From assembly GCA_023398375.1 (NCBI GenBank), contig JAEWSH010000070.1:1-64000 (forward strand): DNA of 64,000 nt, read 5' to 3'. How positions within the stretch are numbered: position 1 is the stretch's first letter; every line of letters starts with the position of its first letter. This stretch comes from Bacillota bacterium. GTDB taxonomy: Bacteria; Bacillota; Clostridia; Lachnospirales; Lachnospiraceae. Made by a program: the position numbers and the translations under genes. This document shows, one piece after another, positions 8,551 through 16,601 of this stretch. The notes under the pieces were generated by a model that saw only the letters and a program-made list of their open reading frames with translations, did no database searches and had not been told where the DNA came from.

Positions 8551-9984
8551 GTGAAGCAGAAAATAGGGATAATGTTATTAATTTGTTCTTTTATTATAAG
8601 TTCGTTCACTGGATGTGGATCAAAAAAAGATGTATATCAGGCGCATAAGAGTGGATATAAAGAAATGGAAAGTATTGATGGAGTTACCTTTGATGTTCCG
8701 GAAAATGCACTGTCATTAGCAACTGCGGTGACCAGTATATCTGAAGATATGGATTTTGATCCGGCAAATGTGTATCTTTATAAAGATGGTAAATCACAAT
8801 ACTTACTCTTTTCGATGGATTCTATGGTAATAGCAATCCAGAAAGGTACCAGATTTCAAATCAAAAATGCAGATGATAAGGAAACAGCGTTAAAGAATGA
8901 AAAGCTCATGAATATCTGGTTTGATAAAGAAGGAAATAATTTTGAGTATAGAGAATCAGAAAAGAACGGTTATAAAATGATTGGCAAAGTCGTGGCGCAG
9001 GTATCGGTCACGGATGAATTGTATAATGATTTTGTTGGCGAATTGGCAGTATTAGATCGTGATGAGGAATGGTCTCTTTTTATCGGAGCACCTGGAAATA
9101 CCTATGATGATCTGAGTAAAAAGCAGAAAGAAATGATAGAACATGTTTCAGGCAGTTTGGCATTATCGGAAAGTAATAGCATGGAACCATCTGAGCAGCA
9201 AGACGCTGAGACGGCAGAAACAGAAACAATATCAGAAGTAGAAGATGCAAGTGAAAGAGAATCTCCTAATGTGAAAGAGGATTCAAAAACAGAAATAATG
9301 ACAGAAGAAGCAAAGGAAATTAAAAAAGAGAAAGTAGAGAAAGTAGAGAAAGTAGAGAAAAAAGAGAATAAAGAGAATAAAGAGAATAAAGAGAATAAAG
9401 AGAAAGAAAAGAAAGAGACAATAAAAGTAAACAACCAGGAAAAGATTGCTCATGTGACCGATACAGCCTCAGAATCATCTATTTACAATATGCTGCATAT
9501 AGGAGAGATGGGAAAGGCAATGGCTTTAAATGCAGCGGGATCGGAATTTACGATTGTAAATATAACGATAGATCGGCTATTTACAGAAGAGGATGCAGTC
9601 TCTTTCATAAAATCGGGATTAGAAGAGTCAGGAGAACAATATCAGGAACCGCCGGCCGGATGTACATGGAATGTAATTGAATATAGCATAGATACTCCGA
9701 TTGAGGAAGCATATGTAAATATCAAATTAAAAGGACTGGATGGGGAAAAGATGAAATATAGGGGGATATCCTATAGTCAAAGAACTTTTGATATTTTCAG
9801 TAAGATGATCAAAGCTGGGACTAGATATACAAAATTATATTGTTACTATGCTGTTCCAAATGGATGTAATGAATATATGCTGGAATGTGGGGAAGGAACC
9901 ATTAATACCAAGGAAGCAGGAATAACATCAGCATACTATAAAATGAATGGAAAGAACTTTGAACAGACTAAGAGAGGAAAATAA
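8551..9984 (+). CDS. Lipoprotein with Lys/Glu/Asn repeat linker
   Basis: A GTG start preceded by AAGGAG gives a 477-residue lipoprotein (lipobox SFTGC, Cys22). Residues about 30-205 form one folded domain. A long acidic and then lysine-rich low-complexity linker follows (KVE x3, NKE x4). The C-terminal domain (about 310-477) holds several Cys residues, including NGCNEYMLECGEG. The linker probably spans the cell wall. It leads an operon with a MecA-like protein and another lipoprotein. The family is not recognised. Confidence 0.7.
   Translation: MKQKIGIMLLICSFIISSFTGCGSKKDVYQAHKSGYKEMESIDGVTFDVPENALSLATAVTSISEDMDFDPANVYLYKDGKSQYLLFSMDSMVIAIQKGTRFQIKNADDKETALKNEKLMNIWFDKEGNNFEYRESEKNGYKMIGKVVAQVSVTDELYNDFVGELAVLDRDEEWSLFIGAPGNTYDDLSKKQKEMIEHVSGSLALSESNSMEPSEQQDAETAETETISEVEDASERESPNVKEDSKTEIMTEEAKEIKKEKVEKVEKVEKKENKENKENKENKEKEKKETIKVNNQEKIAHVTDTASESSIYNMLHIGEMGKAMALNAAGSEFTIVNITIDRLFTEEDAVSFIKSGLEESGEQYQEPPAGCTWNVIEYSIDTPIEEAYVNIKLKGLDGEKMKYRGISYSQRTFDIFSKMIKAGTRYTKLYCYYAVPNGCNEYMLECGEGTINTKEAGITSAYYKMNGKNFEQTKRGK
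9331..9402 (+). repeat. In-frame 9-bp tandem repeats
   Basis: AAAGTAGAG occurs three times in a row (9331-9357). After one intermediate unit, AATAAAGAG occurs four times (9367-9402). They encode KVE and NKE repeats in the linker of the lipoprotein, so slippage would change its length without shifting the frame. Confidence 0.95.
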
Positions 9985-9986
9985 AA

Positions 9987-10604
9987 GTGTATATTAGAAG
10001 TATAGATAAAAACGAAAATAAGGTTGAAATTGAACTGCAGGATACAGATTTCAGAGAACAAAGAATTGACAGGAATCATTTTATGGAAGAAATGATGGAT
10101 GAAACTGTTTCAAAAGAATATTTTTTTAATAAATACAAAAATTTTATTGATATCATGATCGAGCGTTCATTTGCTGCCATATTTGGAAATGATAGCATTT
10201 ATACAGCTTTCTTTGGAGTTGGGGAATACCAGAATAAGGTCATTATCGAGATTTACTATACAGAAGGCATCGACGAAGAATTATTGGAAAAACTTGATGA
10301 ATCTCAACTGGAAGATTACATAACCCGGAATAAAAATATTTATATCATTAATGTACACAGACTTGGCAATATAGAACCGATCGTTGACTTAGTTAATAAT
10401 CTTGAAATTACAAGCAGCAGCTTAAAGAAAGATGGCAATACATATTATTTGACGATAAAAACACCCAAAAGAATAAATCTGGACTATATTATGCTCGGAG
10501 CAAAGATCCGTGAATTTGCAGAATTAGTAGATAAAAACAAAGGCTTACCTCTTATCCGGCAAAATGCGGTAGATAATTTGAAAATCATTTTTCAGAAGGA
10601 GTGA
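9987..10604 (+). CDS. MecA-like ClpC adaptor protein
   Basis: MecA proteins hand substrates to the ClpC/ClpP protease and act in competence and stress control. The 205-residue product follows the MecA plan: an N-terminal domain with DFREQRIDRNHFMEEMMDE near residues 22-40, and a C-terminal domain with SSSLKKDGNTYYLTI and REFAELVDK, matching the family pattern S-x-LYk-dg-kYYL … ls-EyG. It starts at GTG two bases after the upstream stop and is co-transcribed with two lipoproteins. The match is by eye and divergent. It would be an element-borne copy. Confidence 0.55.
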   Translation: MYIRSIDKNENKVEIELQDTDFREQRIDRNHFMEEMMDETVSKEYFFNKYKNFIDIMIERSFAAIFGNDSIYTAFFGVGEYQNKVIIEIYYTEGIDEELLEKLDESQLEDYITRNKNIYIINVHRLGNIEPIVDLVNNLEITSSSLKKDGNTYYLTIKTPKRINLDYIMLGAKIREFAELVDKNKGLPLIRQNAVDNLKIIFQKE

Positions 10605-10605
10605 T

Positions 10606-10887
10606 ATGAAAAAAATGACCTATATAGTATTGGTGTTCTGTCTTTTCATTAGTATGACGGCATGTGGGAAAAAGCAGGATAATAACACCGGTAGTATTGT
10701 AGTGGAAGAGACACTTGCTACAGAAGACAAACCTGTTGATAATGATACATCTGAACAATATATACTTGATGAAAAAGAAAGACTTAACGAAAATAGACCT
10801 GTCACAAATGAATCAAGTAATTATGCCGAAATAGAACAGCTCATGAATCAAATAGCAGAAAGAACAGCAGGTAAGAAGGGAACCTAA
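10606..10887 (+). CDS. Small lipoprotein
   Basis: The 93-residue product has a signal peptide with lipobox SMTAC (Cys20) and a short acidic, probably disordered mature part. It lies one base after the MecA-like gene and closes the operon. No family is recognised. Confidence 0.65.
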   Translation: MKKMTYIVLVFCLFISMTACGKKQDNNTGSIVVEETLATEDKPVDNDTSEQYILDEKERLNENRPVTNESSNYAEIEQLMNQIAERTAGKKGT

Positions 10888-10912
10888 ATGTTACGTATAA
10901 CCAAAATACTGC

Positions 10913-10940
10913 TTGCAATTTTTTGATTTTGCAGTATACT
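10913..10940 (+). promoter_or_regulatory. Promoter inside an inverted repeat
   Basis: TTGCAA (10913-10918), a 16-base spacer and TATACT (10935-10940) make a good sigma-A promoter. ATACTGC (10906-10912) and GCAGTAT (10931-10937) are inverted copies flanking it, a likely operator. The transcript would run into the hairpin at 10973. Confidence 0.6.
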
Positions 10941-10972
10941 ATATTTAATCAGTTAATGAATTCAGGTCGACA

Positions 10973-11022
10973 AAAACCTCTTAAAAGTATTGTGCCATTG
11001 CATAATATTTTTAAGAGGTTTT
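10973..11022 (+). terminator. Leader terminator or attenuator hairpin
   Basis: Two 14-bp arms (AAAACCTCTTAAAA at 10973-10986 and its exact complement at 11009-11022) form a long hairpin. The loop can pair further (TATTGTGC with GCATAATA). It lies between the promoter at 10913 and the ribosome site of the small gene at 11058, so it could control that gene or end a short RNA of about 80 nt. Confidence 0.65.
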
Positions 11023-11057
11023 TAACGTCTATTTTGATGATAAAAGGAGAAAAGTCA

Positions 11058-11267
11058 ATGAAGGGCATGATGCAAAAAGAATTATGTAGAATCAATTACA
11101 AATCCGGAGTAAGCAAAGAAAAATTACTTACTCCAAAAGAAAGAACAGTATTAATTTTATCGAGCAAAGAGGATCCCATAATTGCCTGTGTTCCGGTTGC
11201 CTCTGCGGTCAAACGGTACAAAGGTATGCATGGTACTTTAATTAATTGTATAAAATTCAATTCTTAG
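11058..11267 (+). CDS. Small protein, 69 residues
   Basis: I chose ATG 11058 because AAAGGAG lies at 11043-11049. An upstream in-frame start at 10923 would lie inside the promoter and leader. The protein (MKGMMQKELCRINY…) is basic and has no known motif. Its last 11 bases overlap the convergent signal-peptidase gene. It is probably controlled by the hairpin upstream. Confidence 0.5.
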   Translation: MKGMMQKELCRINYKSGVSKEKLLTPKERTVLILSSKEDPIIACVPVASAVKRYKGMHGTLINCIKFNS

Positions 11268-13161
11268 CTAGAATGTTTGTATAATCAGCAATCGGAATTT
11301 TAAAAAATACTTTTCCTTTCATTGCACTTTTCTTAATAAACGGCTCCTTCCAAAATCTGGCATCATCAGAATTTTCACGATTATCTCCCAGCAGGAAGTA
11401 ACAACCCGCCGGAACAGTAAAGCTTCTACATGAATTTGTTTCAATCTCTTCACTTAGATACGCAGATTCATCCAACTTTTGATCATTGACATATACATAT
11501 CCATTTTTGAATGAAATCGTATCTTCTGGTATACCAATTATCCTTTTGCTCATCTTTACTCCTTTTTCTGTTGACTTGAATACTACGATTTCTCCTCTTT
11601 GAGGGTTCCAGACTAAGTATGCCAAGTCATTGATTAGAACGATATCTCCAGCAGCAATCGCAGGTTCCATAGAGGCGGTAGGAATGATACAAATTGTTAC
11701 GACAAAGTTCAAAAATAGGATAAGGACGACGCAGATAATTGAAAATCTGATCCATTCAACTTTCGTCACATTAGATTTTAATTCTCTTTTTTGTATTTCT
11801 TCGTATTCGTCTAATGACATCTCAACGGCTGCTTCCGGCTCCTCATTTTCATATTCTTCATCCTCCGGAACATAATCTAAATCATCAACTGTTTTCTCTT
11901 TTTTGTTCTGCTTCTTTTTAAAAATTTTATGAATCACAATAGCAAAACTTATCACTGCAATTACAAGAACAACGAATCCTATAGGAGAAGATTTTTTTTC
12001 TTTCATCATAATAGCTGCATCGTAGGTGATTTCATTTCCCGCCTTATCAACAGCTTTTAATGTTATTTCATTCATACCTAAATGTAAATGGCAATCAATA
12101 TTAAATTGTCCGTCAGTAGAAATATTAGGATATTCTTTATCATTGATATAGAACTTTTCATAATCTGATACTTTCCCAGTTATTGTAATTTTGTTCTCTA
12201 TTGTCTGGATTCCATCATATTCTTCATTAAGTGAGAGTACTGGACAAATGGTATCCTGCACTAAAGCCTTACGAAAGGAATATTTATTTCCGATTTTATC
12301 TACCAGATAAAAAAGAACGGAATTGTATTCGCTTACTAATGGAATTTTAAAGACATGGGTTCCTGGATCCATCATTCCTTGCGTGAATACTTTTTTATCG
12401 TTTACATAAACTTCACAGCCGTATTCTTCTTTCAGATCGGCAGTAGCTTCCAAGTAATCTTTATTTGTATCATCTAAATCTTCAAAAGTAACGATACCTT
12501 TAGGTTCACCCTTTATTTCAAGATTGAACTTCTGGACAGCATCTTCGATCTTAGAACTAACAGTAGGAACGACAGAAACTGTAATTGTTTTGATATTCTC
12601 AGCTATTTTGCAGGTATAACTTTGATCAGATATAGTTTGATTATCCAGTATTTCATTGGTAGCTGTATTAACTACCTGAACTGTTACATTACCACAACTT
12701 TTATCTGTCCAGGTAACATTTAACTCATCATCAACAAAGAATAATTGCAGACCGGAGATATCTCTTCCGACTTTAATAGTATCGACAAGATCTGTTTCTT
12801 TTTCTTTCGTTGCTTCTGCAGAAACTTTGACGGGACCTATGTCATCCGGACTTTCCGCATCGATCTTTGTAATTACGATGGTCCATGTTCCTGCCTTGCA
12901 CTTTGTGGCGTTACAAATCATATTCAGATCATCAACTTTGGAAAATTCAGTAGTAATTCTTTCATTATGATTGTCAGGTGAGATTAAAGTTGCTGTATAT
13001 TCTCCTGAATTTGTAAAGTTCAGTTTGAAGGAACAGGCTGTATAATCACTTTTTAATTCAACGAAGATATTTTTTTGCGTCTGTGCGTTTGCAGTTTTTT
13101 CAGGGATAAATAAAATAAATAGGAACAGTAATAAAGATAGCAGCCATTTTTTATTTTTCAT
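11257..13161 (-). CDS. Extracellular beta-domain protein fused to signal peptidase I
   Basis: The 634-residue protein starts with a signal peptide (residues 1-26) and continues with about 360 residues of beta-rich, Ig-like domains. One of these shares the SPD … AGTWT pattern with the lipoprotein at 6370. A membrane helix (about 391-413), a Lys-rich and acidic cytoplasmic segment and a second helix (about 468-490) follow. The last 140 residues are a type I signal peptidase: PTASMEP with the catalytic Ser near 497, KMSKRIIGIPED with the catalytic Lys near 539, and LLGDNRENSDDARFW. Usual signal peptidases have about 170-200 residues, so this is a large fusion. It may process the element's many secreted proteins. 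Confidence 0.85.
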   Translation of the reverse strand: MKNKKWLLSLLLFLFILFIPEKTANAQTQKNIFVELKSDYTACSFKLNFTNSGEYTATLISPDNHNERITTEFSKVDDLNMICNATKCKAGTWTIVITKIDAESPDDIGPVKVSAEATKEKETDLVDTIKVGRDISGLQLFFVDDELNVTWTDKSCGNVTVQVVNTATNEILDNQTISDQSYTCKIAENIKTITVSVVPTVSSKIEDAVQKFNLEIKGEPKGIVTFEDLDDTNKDYLEATADLKEEYGCEVYVNDKKVFTQGMMDPGTHVFKIPLVSEYNSVLFYLVDKIGNKYSFRKALVQDTICPVLSLNEEYDGIQTIENKITITGKVSDYEKFYINDKEYPNISTDGQFNIDCHLHLGMNEITLKAVDKAGNEITYDAAIMMKEKKSSPIGFVVLVIAVISFAIVIHKIFKKKQNKKEKTVDDLDYVPEDEEYENEEPEAAVEMSLDEYEEIQKRELKSNVTKVEWIRFSIICVVLILFLNFVVTICIIPTASMEPAIAAGDIVLINDLAYLVWNPQRGEIVVFKSTEKGVKMSKRIIGIPEDTISFKNGYVYVNDQKLDESAYLSEEIETNSCRSFTVPAGCYFLLGDNRENSDDARFWKEPFIKKSAMKGKVFFKIPIADYTNILAKN

Positions 13162-13164
13162 ATG

Positions 13165-13461
13165 TCATATTTCCTCTTTATTATCTGCCAATATTCTTTT
13201 GAAATAATCTAAAGACATTGGCGTGAACCCACTATCGATAACAGATGTTGGTACACCATCCAAATGTTGATTCTCATATGCTGTGAGGTTTGTCAGTTTA
13301 CCCATTAAAACAAAATAGGTTGGATAATTCTTGTTCCTCATTGGATGGGCAGAAGTTATAATTCCATTTTTTTTACACAATTTTCGGAATACCTTTTCCT
13401 GGTAAGGGTTTGCTGCTGTAATTGCCTTTTTCTTAAGTATTTTTATAATAGTTTCATTCAT
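13165..13461 (-). CDS. Small cytoplasmic protein, 98 residues
   Basis: The product is basic and has no signal peptide or membrane helix. No family is recognised. It is the first gene of a minus-strand pair. Its end holds the ribosome site (GAGG) of the signal-peptidase fusion, so the two are translationally linked. The promoter is at 13487-13520. Confidence 0.65.
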   Translation of the reverse strand: MNETIIKILKKKAITAANPYQEKVFRKLCKKNGIITSAHPMRNKNYPTYFVLMGKLTNLTAYENQHLDGVPTSVIDSGFTPMSLDYFKRILADNKEEI

Positions 13462-13486
13462 CTAGATTTCTCCTCTCCTATGTATT

Positions 13487-13520
13487 GGTATAGTATACCA
13501 TTTAATCAAAAGCAATGCAA
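13487..13520 (-). promoter_or_regulatory. Minus-strand promoter with GGTATACTATACC operator
   Basis: On the minus strand, TTGCAT (13520-13515), a 17-base spacer and TATACT (13497-13492) form the promoter. The -10 lies in the perfect 13-bp palindrome at 13487-13499. It drives the 98-residue protein and the signal-peptidase fusion. Confidence 0.85.
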
Positions 13521-13618
13521 TTAAATTTGGAAGTTTTTGAATTACTTGTTTTATTGACATACAATTTGAACTTAAATGATAGAAATATTAAGTTAAGTAT
13601 GTTATACTCCAAATATGC

Positions 13619-13631
13619 GGTATAATATAAA
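13619..13631 (+). promoter_or_regulatory. Partial operator before the XRE gene
   Basis: GGTATAATATAAA keeps the left half and centre of the regional palindrome and contains TATAAT at 13621-13626. No good -35 lies 16-18 bases upstream. It may be a weak promoter through which the XRE regulator controls itself. Confidence 0.45.
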
Positions 13632-13658
13632 CTTGTTAGAAAGGATAAAGATGTAATT

Positions 13659-14372
13659 ATGAAAAAAAACGAATTATTAATGATTAGACTAGCGACTCTT
13701 CGTGCAGATAAAAAAATGTCCCAAAAGCAACTTGCTGTACAATTAACGGAAATTATGGGACATGCCCGTACATTGAGTGTAGGGGCTATTAGTCACTGGG
13801 AAAACGGAGAAAAAATCCCTACTTATGAGACTCTTTGTGCATTAGCTGAATTATATGGGGTCACCGTACCATATCTCACGGGGGAAAGTGATAGCAGAAC
13901 AGCAATAGAAACGAACGCCGGAGATAACAATAGTGAGAAACAAGAAACCATAAAAATTCCTTTTACGCAGTTATCAAGATACGATGGCCGTCCTGTCTAT
14001 GTTGTATTTAATAATAAGCAATACCAAAATAGATGGGGATTATGTGATTTCAAAGCAAATAAAATACATTTTATAAATTCATCTATGATAATTGATAGTA
14101 AAGCAAGTTGCTCTTATTATGCTCTAAAGCCGTACTTTGATGACACTTATGATGTTAGTTCATCAAAACCTTATGATCTCACGCACATGCTCTCAGCACA
14201 GAATGTTTATGTGAGAATGTTAACTCAGGATATAGGCATACAAAAGCAATATGAAGGTTGGTATAGACATAATGAAGTGAAATCATGTTTGATCAATGAG
14301 ATAGGATTGACACTTCCGTATAGTGGTTTGGGAATTTCATACAATGCATATTCTGCAGGAAAAAGAAATTAA
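13659..14372 (+). CDS. XRE-family helix-turn-helix regulator
   Basis: Residues about 8-75 form an XRE/Cro-type DNA-binding domain: LATLRADKKMSQKQLAVQL, then SVGAISHWENGEKIPTYETLCALAELYGVTVPYL. The remaining 160 residues match no peptidase or ligand domain I know, and no LexA-type Ser/Lys dyad is visible. It stands alone between a divergent operon and a terminator, as element master repressors often do. It is a leading candidate for binding the GGTATAnTATACC sites, by inference only. Confidence 0.8.
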   Translation: MKKNELLMIRLATLRADKKMSQKQLAVQLTEIMGHARTLSVGAISHWENGEKIPTYETLCALAELYGVTVPYLTGESDSRTAIETNAGDNNSEKQETIKIPFTQLSRYDGRPVYVVFNNKQYQNRWGLCDFKANKIHFINSSMIIDSKASCSYYALKPYFDDTYDVSSSKPYDLTHMLSAQNVYVRMLTQDIGIQKQYEGWYRHNEVKSCLINEIGLTLPYSGLGISYNAYSAGKRN

Positions 14373-14409
14373 CTTTAACGAATAGAAACACCTACTCGCG
14401 TGAATTAAA

Positions 14410-14445
14410 ATAAAGGCTTACATACTCGAAGCCTTTATTTTTTTA
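14410..14445 (+). terminator. Terminator of the XRE gene
   Basis: ATAAAGGCTT pairs with AAGCCTTTAT around a nine-base loop, followed by a T run. Confidence 0.9.
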
Positions 14446-14481
14446 TTCATGATAAGTGAATCGGTTTTCCGATACCTCTTG

Positions 14482-14514
14482 TTGCCTATAATTCTTTTAT
14501 GTTGTATAATATAC
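14482..14514 (+). promoter_or_regulatory. Promoter with TGTATAATATACC operator
   Basis: TTGCCT (14482-14487), 17 bases, and TATAAT (14505-14510) within GTATAATATAC. Transcription should begin near 14517, which excludes a GTG at 14516 as the start of the next gene. Confidence 0.8.
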
Positions 14515-14533
14515 CGTGAAAGGTGGTAAAGGC

Positions 14534-15052
14534 ATGTCATCAGAGTGTGGTAATATAAATATTTATAAAAAAAAGAATGTACAAAGTTCTAATGCACTTG
14601 CAAGAAAGGCTGCACTAGAAAAAAAGCAAGAAAACCCAGATAGTGTACATAAAGTAAATAAGCAAATAGAAAGTAGGAAACAATCACAAAAAAAAATGGC
14701 AATAACTCCTAACGAGAATAAGGATTATGATGAAGTTCAGACAACAGATGTAAGACCGGATGATAGGGAAGCCCCCCTCCCGGCAGAGGCAGATAATATT
14801 GAAACTGAGAAGGAACAACCTGGTCTCATTCATACACTAAAACAACGATTCCAATATAATTATTCAAAAGAGCGCAAGGTTGAAAAAATAATTTCTATTG
14901 ATATTGATTTGAATATGGATGGATATTATGATGATGTGGTCGGAAAAGAACCCTGTATTTCAGAAGGTACTGATTTATATACAGTCTTAAAAATAATGGG
15001 TTCAATATTTGGATTTATCGGTCTGTTAATATTTCTTATTAATTGGTTGTAG
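14534..15052 (+). CDS. C-terminally anchored membrane protein
   Basis: The ATG at 14534 has AAAGGTGG at 14519-14526. The product has about 172 residues: a polar Lys/Glu-rich region with low complexity, then one hydrophobic helix at the very end (IMGSIFGFIGLLIFLINWL). It would be tail-anchored, with its bulk in the cytoplasm. The function is unknown. It is paired with the two-helix protein 11 bases downstream. Confidence 0.65.
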   Translation: MSSECGNINIYKKKNVQSSNALARKAALEKKQENPDSVHKVNKQIESRKQSQKKMAITPNENKDYDEVQTTDVRPDDREAPLPAEADNIETEKEQPGLIHTLKQRFQYNYSKERKVEKIISIDIDLNMDGYYDDVVGKEPCISEGTDLYTVLKIMGSIFGFIGLLIFLINWL

Positions 15053-15063
15053 AAAGGAAAAAG

Positions 15064-15534
15064 ATGAATGATATAATGAAATTATTCGATTTATCACGCT
15101 TAGATAATAATCTTAAAATTAAAGTAAAGAAACAATTTATATACGTTTATTTTGCACTTACTGCGGGTATATTTGGAGCAATCGCTGCAAAGAGCATCTA
15201 TATATTTTTCTTATTTTTGCTTTTGGCATCGTTGCTTACCGGACTGAATTTATATATAATCGCTCTTTGCAAAAGAGATAAGTTAAAAATGCTTGAAGTA
15301 GAATGTATAGAATATGTGAAGCGTAATCTTAAGGAACATAGTTATCGTCCTTACTATCTGTTCAGAAAACATGATCTATATTACAAATTATATACAAGCA
15401 GAGTAAAATACGCTCCTGGTAACAAAGCGCTTTTCTATCTCACTGAAGATAACGTCATATATGAAAATAAAGATACGCTTATTATATTATCAGCATTTCT
15501 TGAGATGAAAGACAGAACAGGCCAAAAAAAGTAG
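15064..15534 (+). CDS. Two-helix membrane protein
   Basis: ATG 15064 is preferred because GAAAGGAAA precedes it. A TTG further upstream would overlap the previous gene. The product has 156 residues with two adjacent membrane helices (about residues 24-70) and a basic cytoplasmic tail. No family is recognised. The stop codon lies inside a palindromic terminator. Confidence 0.65.
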   Translation: MNDIMKLFDLSRLDNNLKIKVKKQFIYVYFALTAGIFGAIAAKSIYIFFLFLLLASLLTGLNLYIIALCKRDKLKMLEVECIEYVKRNLKEHSYRPYYLFRKHDLYYKLYTSRVKYAPGNKALFYLTEDNVIYENKDTLIILSAFLEMKDRTGQKK

Positions 15535-15552
15535 GCATATGCCTACTTTTTT
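15525..15552. terminator. Shared bidirectional terminator holding both stop codons
   Basis: A perfect 28-bp palindrome, A6-GTAGGCATATGCCTAC-T6. The TAG of the plus-strand gene (15532-15534) and the TAG of the minus-strand ParB-like gene (15545-15543) are the mirror-image bases of its stem. Confidence 0.95.
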
Positions 15553-16529
15553 ATTAGGTTCTCTAACTTATGTATTGATATCTTTAATCGATCGATATTT
15601 TTGGCTACTTCTTTTTTATCTTTAATCTGATAATTATCTAATAATAATGTATTGATCTGTTCTGTATAAACTTCCAGCATACGATCGAGATATTCGATAT
15701 TATCGATGATCTGTGGTGCCTCGCTGTTCCCGATATCAATTAAGAGATTATTTCCTAAAAGTGTGGTATCATTAGATAAAAGATCATTTTCTTGTTTTTC
15801 AATAAAAACTATTTTCTCATCCTTTTCTGATGTTACCTCTGCGGTTTTCTTTGTAATGCCGTTTTCCTGTTTCTTGTAATTATCTCTGATTTTTATGGAA
15901 TCGATCATTTGAACGATTCTTAGTCCGGAAATATTCTTTGTATCACTTTCCTCAATATATGACAATATTTTATGATATAATTCTCTTTGCTGTACTTCAG
16001 ATAATGTGGCTGCAGGTGAAAATGCACTATATGGAAATTCAGGTTCATCTGTAAGTTTTTGAAGTTCAGGAATCAATTTTAATAATGCTTCGTATCTTTT
16101 TATTGATGAGATAGACATATTAAAATATTCAACACACATTACTTCATTCTTAGCTTTGATCCCTTGTGGCTTTATTACATTATCTTTATAATATCTGATC
16201 GCTCTTGCAAAATCCATTGGCTTCAGAATACGATTTTTTAAGTTACTGCTTAAAAGTCTTTTTGCCTTTGCAACGTTATCAACGGAATGAATGACAGTAC
16301 AAGGGATTTTATCCCTTTTTAATAACTTCATGGCTTCGTATCTTCTATGTCCGGACGAAATCTCGTAGCGGCCATCCGGTTTTTGAAAAACCTCAATACT
16401 ACCGTAAAATCCTTCTTCTTCTATTCCTTTTGCTAAAAATTGGATAGAATCCATATTAAATATTTCAGCATTATCTGGATTAGGATCTATTAAGTTGATA
16501 TCTATATTTATGATATTCATTTCTTTCAT
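15543..16529 (-). CDS. ParB/Spo0J-family protein
   Basis: The 328-residue product has a ParB N-terminal domain (residues about 5-100): NIDINLIDPNPDN, then GSIEVFQKPDGRYEISSGHRRYEAMKLL. GHRR is the CTP/nucleotide-binding motif of the family. A helix-turn-helix-like middle part (about 110-200) and a coiled C-terminus follow. ParB proteins bind DNA and segregate replicons with ParA, but no ParA lies beside it. It may act in maintenance or regulation of the element. The first ATG has GGGAGA eight bases upstream. Confidence 0.85.
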   Translation of the reverse strand: MKEMNIINIDINLIDPNPDNAEIFNMDSIQFLAKGIEEEGFYGSIEVFQKPDGRYEISSGHRRYEAMKLLKRDKIPCTVIHSVDNVAKAKRLLSSNLKNRILKPMDFARAIRYYKDNVIKPQGIKAKNEVMCVEYFNMSISSIKRYEALLKLIPELQKLTDEPEFPYSAFSPAATLSEVQQRELYHKILSYIEESDTKNISGLRIVQMIDSIKIRDNYKKQENGITKKTAEVTSEKDEKIVFIEKQENDLLSNDTTLLGNNLLIDIGNSEAPQIIDNIEYLDRMLEVYTEQINTLLLDNYQIKDKKEVAKNIDRLKISIHKLENLIKK

Positions 16530-16601
16530 TCGGCTTTTCTCCCATTATCATATCTTTGCAAGATAACTATAACGATTAATCCTATAAGTGTCAATGAAAA
16601 C

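Noticed and set aside
9102..9434. Minus-strand frame of 110 residues rich in Ser and Phe
   Set aside because: It is the mirror of the Lys/Glu/Asn repeat of the lipoprotein gene and has no ribosome site.
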